Below are positions 9,766 to 15,064 of a stretch of DNA of 15,064 bases, piece by piece. The translations under genes were made by a program, and so were the position numbers. The stretch is from Isohypsibius dastychi. Taxonomy: Eukaryota > Tardigrada > Eutardigrada > Parachela > Isohypsibiidae. Where the stretch lies: NCBI GenBank assembly GCA_034696485.1, contig JAQIWT010000796.1, positions 1 to 15,064 of the forward strand. The letters run 5' to 3'. Positions within the stretch are counted from its first letter, which is position 1. Each line of letters opens with the position of its first letter. The notes beneath the pieces were generated by a model. The model made no database searches and was not told where the DNA came from. It saw nothing but the letters and a program-made list of their open reading frames with translations.

Positions 9766-10153
9766 GGTTCTCGGGTTGCGATTTTAGGACTGTGAACACA
9801 ACTACCAGAAGTTTCACACCTCAAGAACCTCACTATCGTTTTCAGTTCATGAATATCGTGCTTTCATGAATACTAGTCCGGGCGGCCCAAGAACCGGTTG
9901 ACAATAAAGAGTTAGGTGGCAGCCAGAGATAAGTCAAGTTCGAAGAACGTCCATTCCGCAACAGTTGAAAACCCTGGTCAAACACGTACTGTAAACTCTT
10001 GCCCGAAACCGCCCATTAAGTATTAGAAATGCGCATTTTTAAGTCATTCTTATTGTTCGTAGAAAAATGAGAGTTGAAATTTTGATATATGACAAACTTC
10101 AATCTTCACGTGCTTTAAGAAAGAAAGAACTGACAACTGCCACGCCTCGTACC
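9766..10153. other. Spacer between copy B and the METTL4-like gene
   Basis: 388 bp between the copy B start codon and the METTL4-like stop codon, both on the minus strand. It presumably holds the copy B promoter and the METTL4 3'UTR. I found no reading frame, repeat or canonical minus-strand AATAAA close to the METTL4 stop. Confidence 0.4.
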
Positions 10154-11437
10154 TCAAAAATCACACGCGCCAAGGCTTTGCGAGACTGGTTCAAACAATA
10201 GCAAATTCTGAAGCTTCAAAACTTCAAGCCCCCAACTTGTCCATCCAGGGATCAAAGAACGTGCAAAGAGCTCCAGGCATTTTGGGCTCTCCGGGAGGTA
10301 TCGTTTCATAACTTGGTCTAGACATGGTTTCTGAGAATGAATGGCACTTGGAACAGATACGATAACTTTTCCATTAGGAACCACGCTTTCCAAGACGCCA
10401 TTTCCGACCCGTCCGAAAAGGATTTTCTCGTATGGTTTCTTGTGCCCAGAAGAAAACGAGTGGATCGGATCGCCGGAAGTCGTCACCTTGACCCATGTCC
10501 ATTCCGCTTCTTTCGTCAAGTTCCAAGCCGGAAACAATACAGTTTCCACGAATGCTCCAATTCTTTCGTTTGTCGTAAGCCAGACAGCCACCAGCGCCCC
10601 TTCATGAGTTAAGCTTGAAACTGGAATCGTGAGAAAGTCTTGCTCGTCCAAATAATCGTAGGTCTTTAGTCGTTTCGCTGATTTGTTGTTCCAGGGGGGA
10701 TCCATGACAAGGAAATCAAACTTTGCTTCACGACTTAACAGGCTATCGATCCGTTTCAGAGGCGAACAGATATAACTGGAATGTGAAGGGATCACGTAAT
10801 GATGCTCTCCGTGCTTTCGGACAACCGGAAATGGCGAATCGTTTTCGAAAAACTTCCGTTGCTCAAGATTCAAATTCAGTAGCTCAAGTCGTTTGGACAG
10901 ATCCCGAGCACCACAGTTGTTGTCCACAGAAGTTGCTTCGGACGAACTGGTCGAGGAATTCTTGCTTTCTTGAATGAAAAGATCTAATGTTTTCCGAATA
11001 TTCTCGTCAGCTGACGATTCTTGCATCTTTCGCTTACGTTTCCGGCTGCGCTTCACCTGCGGTGAAGATTCTGTACAACTTGAACTCTTTAAGAAACAGC
11101 ATCGCTCAGTTTACTGACTTACTTCAGGAGGATCACCGTTGATTAGATCGTAACTCTGAATTGTTGGAATTTCGTCATTATTGCCGAATTTACTTTTCTT
11201 GAACTTCTCGAACTCAGAATCCATCATGAAGGGAACATGGATGTCAAATAAGTGATGATGATATTGAAGATCAATTGATGAGTGAAACCGGAACAAATCA
11301 ATAATTTCGGCGCCCTCAAAATTTGAACAGGTTTCGGATAAAACGTTATTTTCTGCAGTTGATTGACGGTAAGCATTTTTCCCATGACGCTCCTGGTCCA
11401 GAATAAATCCTGCTGGGTGTTCCAAGACAATCGACAT
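10154..11437 (-). CDS. METTL4: METTL4-like MT-A70 family N6-adenine methyltransferase (2 exons)
   Basis: Exons (minus): 11437-11123 and 11056-10154, one 66-bp GT-AG intron, product 405 aa (human 472; shorter N-terminal half). ATG at 11437 is the first after an in-frame TGA, and its N-terminus (VLEHPAGFILDQ) resembles the METTL4 start. Straight after the splice junction lies a strongly basic stretch, VKRSRKRKRK, probably a nuclear localisation signal. The catalytic domain carries DPPW at 224-227 in the context FDFLVMDPPWNNKSAKR, then KPYEKILFGRV, SVPSAIHSQKP, ELFARSLIPGWTSWG and EVLKLQ, all close to METTL4 rather than METTL3 or METTL14. Family knowledge: SAM-dependent N6-methylation of 2'-O-methyladenosine in U2 snRNA, with DNA 6mA activity reported for METTL4 and the worm homologue DAMT-1. 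The catalytic residues are intact, so I infer an active enzyme; the substrate (RNA or DNA) cannot be read from sequence. Confidence 0.93.
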
Positions 11438-12043
11438 GACTACATGCAACCTTCAACAAGGTAGCGATGTTCAGCAGATGATCTTTTGCTATTCCGGAAC
11501 GCCGGGTTGGGAAATCAGAATATGAACATAAACAACATACGGATTACGGACACGGTACATAAATAACCAAACAAGTGAACGACTCGGTTGTTTCGTTTTC
11601 GTAGTTCTGTTACCGTTGCGGTTACTGTCGGTGCACGGTTACTGGGTGGTATCAGCTACTTCCAGTGCACAAGTGGCGAAAACTAACTGAGTTGTGGTCA
11701 GTTCTCACCTTTTTGGTCTGTCAACCGGGTTTTTTTCGACCATATTGATTAATCATAGTAATTTTACTGAAACGGTTTCGTTTGTTGCATTATCTCGAAG
11801 AGGAAATTTACTGTATAGCTTTCGCAGAAAGTAAGCGAGTTTCCCTAGCGGGTCCTAATGAACTCCTCCTTCGGAAGTTCGACGCAGATTGCTGGTAAAT
11901 TTTGAGCAACGATATCTGCGCAGTTTTCTAATACATAAGCATTTCCAGAAAATCTACTTAATAATTGTCAAAACTCCGAACTCAGCATCTTTCGATCATG
12001 TTTCATTTCCCGTCGCACAACCACAACACTGTCCAAGTGTAGC
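11438..12043. other. Spacer between the METTL4-like and COX15 genes
   Basis: 606 bp containing the METTL4 promoter and COX15 3'UTR. The 9-mer cggttactg occurs twice, at 11619-11627 and 11636-11644, 17 bases apart, within the likely METTL4 upstream region; this may be a factor site or chance. No supported gene, RNA or canonical minus-strand AATAAA near the COX15 stop was seen. A plus-strand open frame at 11889-12119 is mostly antisense to COX15 and unconvincing. Confidence 0.4.
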
Positions 12044-13597
12044 TCAAATTTTCGGAACACGCCTTAGCTCATGCATAACCCAAAGGCCAAGAGATAACAA
12101 CGCTAAAGAGCCAGACTGATGTGAAGCAGCTACCGGCGTAGGTACATAAGTTAATAAAGTAGTAATTCCCAGAGTAACTTGAACAACAAGCATGGCCATA
12201 AATAAATTTGCCGCAATCTGAGCCCGACGTGGAAGTTTGTTCCTTGAATACAACCAAAACGTAGTAACAGTTCCCGCTGTCAAATATCCGAGCATCCTGT
12301 GTTGAAACTGTGTAGTACTGGCATTTTCGAACATATTCCGCCATTTGGGGTCCATTGACAGAACATCCGAAGGAATCCATCGATCAGCCATTTTCGGCCA
12401 GGAATTATAAACCAATCCGGCATCAAGACCAGCCACGAATGCACCGGAAAGGGCAGTGAGAAAAACAGCGGCTAAAGCGCCATGGGCAAGATGACGGATA
12501 ACTCTGGCGTTTTTGTGATACGATGCAACATTTTCGGGCTGAGATAAATGCGTGAGACCTTCCCAAAACAGCATGCTGAATAACAGAAGCGCGGATCCAA
12601 GATGAGCACAAAGCCGATACTGGCTGACGCGAGGAATTTCATATTCATTCTTTTTTTCCTTTAAGCCGCTCTTCACCATATACCATCCAAGAAAACCCTG
12701 AAATTACGATGATTTTGAAAAACCACTTTTGGATGGAAAAAAAGTTAACTTACTTGAAATCCAACTAATCCAACAAATCCGAGAACCTTCAGTTTCAACA
12801 ACGGAGACAAATATCCTTTGGTCCAGAAATATATCGCCGGCAAGCTTATTGCCAGACCGATCGCTCTTCCCCATAAACGGTGAGCATATTCCATATACCA
12901 AATCCACTTGAATTCCGAAAATTTAATATTCTGATTTTTGCTGCAAAATAAAATATCTTGTATACAGTGATTCTATAACAGATATTCGAAAGCTTACTGT
13001 CTAAATTCTGGTGAACTCTGATATTTGTCGAATTCTACCATCCATTCGGCGTGAGACAAGGGAGGACGAACTCCTTTTATCGGCTGCCATTCTGTGATAC
13101 TTAATCCAGATTCAGTCAACCTGGAACAAAAAAGGACGTCTCGAAATCTGGGAAAAATCAGGAACGCAAGACAGAAATCCTAAAACCATGTATAGAAAAG
13201 GCTTTTATGGTTTTAGACAGAAATCTCAGGTGAACACCGTCTTTAAATTTTCGAAAGATATGCACATCATAAATAATCGTTTAACACCAATTGTCGAACC
13301 TTGTTATCCCTCCGAGCATTACTGCGCCAACTACCATCCCACTACATCCCATAAACCAAGAGCCAAGAATTTTGTCTCTCGATTTTAGTGCAGTTTGTGC
13401 GGGACGACTGGAAAGTAGGTGAGCTTGGTGAACAGCAAATCTTTGTACAACTTTGGATTGACAAATGCTCTGAAGAGAAAAAAAAGAAACGTGAGAAGTC
13501 GTACGTTTCCCCGTGTGAAGGCATTAAAAGCAAATTGCAAAATATGGTGAAAATATCTCACCTGCAACAGTCGGGCACCCCGAATGTGAAATAGCAT
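12044..13597 (-). CDS. COX15: COX15, heme A synthase (5 exons, complete)
   Basis: Exons (minus): 13597-13562 (36 nt), 13469-13300, 13120-12998, 12940-12754, 12697-12044; introns are 56-179 bp; product 389 aa (human 410). Exon 1 encodes only [12 protein letters not shown], which is basic and lacks acidic residues: the start of a mitochondrial presequence that continues into exon 2. Conserved blocks: [117 protein letters not shown] and ELRRVPK. The heme-ligand histidines are present (His130, His204, His305, His365). Family knowledge: an inner-membrane enzyme oxidising the C8 methyl of heme O to give heme A for cytochrome c oxidase. The donor at 13299 (AG|GTTCGA) is weak, but the flanking protein match fixes it. 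The gene looks functional. Confidence 0.96.
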
Positions 13598-14041
13598 CTT
13601 TCTTGAACGAAGCAACAATAGGATGTCAGTTTCCGCAGTTCCAAGTCAAATGTGAAAAACGAAGGGAGTATCACAGTGGGAAAACCAAAACAAACGGACA
13701 TGCGATTTCAATTCGACCCCAAAACGTTCAACCCAACCACAACCATCAATTCTGTACACACGATCAGAGAGCTGGAAGCAGTATTGCTCACAGAATTAAA
13801 GTGAATCCAGTCATAAATCACAATGGAACCCCGAAAACCAAAACAAATGAAACTTCAAGCTTTTCATTTCAATTTTCAAAATTCAAGTTTGAAAGCGACA
13901 GAGTGGAGTCTAAATGGTGAACATAAAGATCTCTTGGCTTGGGGGACCGAACCAAACCGTCGAGTCACATACCCCCCCCCCCCCCCACCGCCCCTTCTAA
14001 CATAAATAGCAAACACGCAGTTTCCTTCTGCTTCCTGCAAA
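13598..14041. other. COX15 upstream region
   Basis: Spacer upstream of COX15, presumably with its promoter. Plus-strand open frames here (13603-13920, 13823-14005) have biased, low-complexity composition and match nothing I know. The second one reads through a poly-C tract as polyproline. I treat them as chance. Confidence 0.4.
13972..13986 (+). repeat. Homopolymer C tract (15 C)
   Basis: A run of 15 cytosines, followed by a further C-rich stretch to about 13995. It lies in the spacer between COX15 and the TLC gene. Such tracts are length-unstable and error-prone in sequencing, so the exact length should be treated with caution. Confidence 0.9.
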
Positions 14042-14365
14042 TTATCCGGTATTTTCCTTTTCGTTTCGATTTTCCTCACGTCGTGTTTGCTGTTCTTTAC
14101 GTTCACGAAAAATAGAGGTTGGAGCATATTTGTGTGCCATCAGCGGAAGGACTTCGCTCTTCGTTCTATATCCTTCCGGTGTGAAAACTTCTGACTCAGT
14201 GCAGACTGCGGACAAAAAATATCGATTGTTTTTGGCCGGCCTCGAGTTTGTCTTCTCCTGCTGCGATTCACAAGCGATCGAATTCTGAATTGTATCAACG
14301 TATGCTTTTGCTGCATCTGAAGAATTCTGGATTCTGCCAATAATCATGGACTTCGCTCCGAACAT
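14042..14365 (-). CDS. Possible small unidentified protein, antisense to the start of the TLC gene
   Basis: A 107-codon ATG-to-TAA frame (start 14365, or an internal ATG at 14347). The peptide has balanced, soluble composition: NSSDAAKAYVDTIQNSIA, then EVFTPEGYRTKSEVLPLMAHKYAP, ending in a charged RERKEQQTRREENRNEKE tail that may be helical. It looks like coding sequence but matches no family I know. It starts inside the first codons of the plus-strand TLC gene: the internal ATG shares a CATG with the TLC ATG. Two ordinary divergent genes could not both start there without overlapping transcripts. It may be a real head-to-head gene with overlapping 5' ends, or the chance complement of a TLC 5'UTR. 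Confidence 0.3.
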   Translation of the reverse strand: MFGAKSMIIGRIQNSSDAAKAYVDTIQNSIACESQQEKTNSRPAKNNRYFLSAVCTESEVFTPEGYRTKSEVLPLMAHKYAPTSIFRERKEQQTRREENRNEKENTG

Positions 14366-15064
14366 GCCACTATCACTGGGGTCCGGAGATCAGCATTTTC
14401 TGGATGAAGGTGCGCTCTTATCCATACGAACTTCTGAACTCGAGAACGTCGCCATAGATGGAGAGAACATGGATATGTCATCAGTCTCATACCAAAAGAT
14501 ATTTTTTGCGTCTTTCGCTGGATTTTCAGCTCTTTTCGCCGTTTACTGCTATATCCTGGGATTTTCACGTCTCGCTAGTCGCCCTAAAGGATTTATCATG
14601 AATTTATCGGAACTCCTTGTCTCGGAAACGCACGCCGTCCTTGCATCAGCTGCTGGAATTCGCATCACACTGCAAACATGGTCGGATGTGATTTTTGCAC
14701 AGTCCACCCTGACGAATATCTACGCCGTAATATTCTGCGGATATCTGGTTTCTGACATGGTGACGATGTATTTAGTCGAAGCCCGTTTGGGAAAGACGTT
14801 CGGAGAATTCATCAAGAGTAAACTATCGATTTACTTTCATCATTTTGCCTTCGTGTTCATGGTTCCTCCTGTCGCATTATATTTACGGGACGGAAAAGGC
14901 GATCATTTTATCGGATGTTTCCTTATCATGGAGCTGCCCGCGATTTTTCTTCATTTCCAACACGCGCTATCTATCTTCAAAATGACAGGGTCAAAGTTGT
15001 ACGTCGTTAACGGGATCGTAACAATGATCAGCTACTTTTTTCTGCGCATCGCGATCTTTCCGTA
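14346..15064 (+). CDS. TLC-domain (TRAM-LAG1-CLN8) membrane protein, 5' part, runs off the window
   Basis: The frame is open from ATG 14346 (first ATG after an in-frame TGA near 14285) to the window end: 239 codons, no stop, no intron needed. The first 48 residues are hydrophilic. A membrane helix follows at about 50-73, then a TLC-type core: SETHAVLASAAGI (residues 93-105, resembling the STxHA block of TLCD proteins), YLVSDMVTMYL, YFHHFAFVFMV at 163-173 with the paired histidines, IMELPAIFLHFQHAL at 194-208, and LYVVNGIVTMISYFFLRIAIFP. The order and spacing fit TLCD3/TLCD4-type proteins rather than ceramide synthases, whose Lag1 motif with HHxxT/DxxD I do not see. Family knowledge: multi-pass ER or plasma-membrane proteins linked to lipid composition. 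Exact subfamily is uncertain and the 3' end is missing. An alternative start at Met42/Met44 is possible. Confidence 0.8.
   Translation, partial: MDFAPNMPLSLGSGDQHFLDEGALLSIRTSELENVAIDGENMDMSSVSYQKIFFASFAGFSALFAVYCYILGFSRLASRPKGFIMNLSELLVSETHAVLASAAGIRITLQTWSDVIFAQSTLTNIYAVIFCGYLVSDMVTMYLVEARLGKTFGEFIKSKLSIYFHHFAFVFMVPPVALYLRDGKGDHFIGCFLIMELPAIFLHFQHALSIFKMTGSKLYVVNGIVTMISYFFLRIAIFP

Noticed and set aside
10337-10977. Plus-strand open frames across the METTL4 exon
   Set aside because: They are antisense to an exon whose minus-strand translation carries DPPW and other METTL4 motifs.
5404-13597. Operon-like run of four minus-strand genes
   Set aside because: Gaps of roughly 390-620 bp with no sign of shared transcription, and the products belong to unrelated pathways; separate promoters are the simpler reading.
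13603-14005. Plus-strand frames in the COX15 upstream spacer, one ending in polyproline
   Set aside because: Low-complexity peptides; the proline run comes from a 15-C homopolymer. No homologue recognised.
14344-14568. Minus-strand open frame across the TLC N-terminal region
   Set aside because: It is antisense to the TLC reading frame, without recognisable motifs.

Overview
The window is a compact, intron-rich eukaryotic nuclear segment. It is most likely from an invertebrate animal with a small, dense genome. About 15 kb holds seven protein-coding genes, nearly all split by short GT-AG introns, most of them 54-130 bp. A complete WWOX-type gene (two WW modules plus a short-chain dehydrogenase) points to Metazoa. 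Gene density and intron size would fit a small ecdysozoan such as a tardigrade, but the species cannot be fixed from sequence reading alone. I saw no bacterial operon, IS element, CRISPR array, rRNA or tRNA.

Layout: (1) 155-1838, minus: WWOX-like oxidoreductase, 7 exons. (2) 2929-4846, plus: SLC37A1/A2-like sugar-phosphate exchanger, 6 exons, with a possible extra 3' exon at 5017-5095. It is divergent from WWOX across a ~1.1 kb spacer. (3) 5404-7254 and 7877-9765, both minus: two tandem paralogous sugar-porter transporters with 6 and 7 exons. Their signature motifs look fungal or plant-like rather than like animal GLUTs. (4) 10154-11437, minus: METTL4-like MT-A70 N6-adenine methyltransferase, 2 exons. 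(5) 12044-13597, minus: COX15 heme A synthase, 5 exons, with a tiny first coding exon carrying the mitochondrial presequence. (6) 14346 to the window end, plus: start of a TLC-domain membrane protein, partial.

The genes do not form an obvious pathway. Membrane transport of sugars and sugar phosphates recurs (SLC37 plus two sugar porters), and COX15 serves respiration, but the mixed orientations and separate spacers argue for independent transcription units. The only clear local duplication is the sugar-porter pair. Five intron positions are shared between the copies, and one intron is present only in the copy at 7877-9765.

The most interesting points are the fungal-type sugar porters in an animal-like genome, their differential intron and the glutamine-to-tyrosine change in a sugar-binding motif, a WWOX whose first WW domain has lost both tryptophans, and an SLC37 stop codon that overlaps a good splice donor. 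All gene models were spliced by eye from reading frame, GT/AG sites and remembered family motifs; no database search was run.
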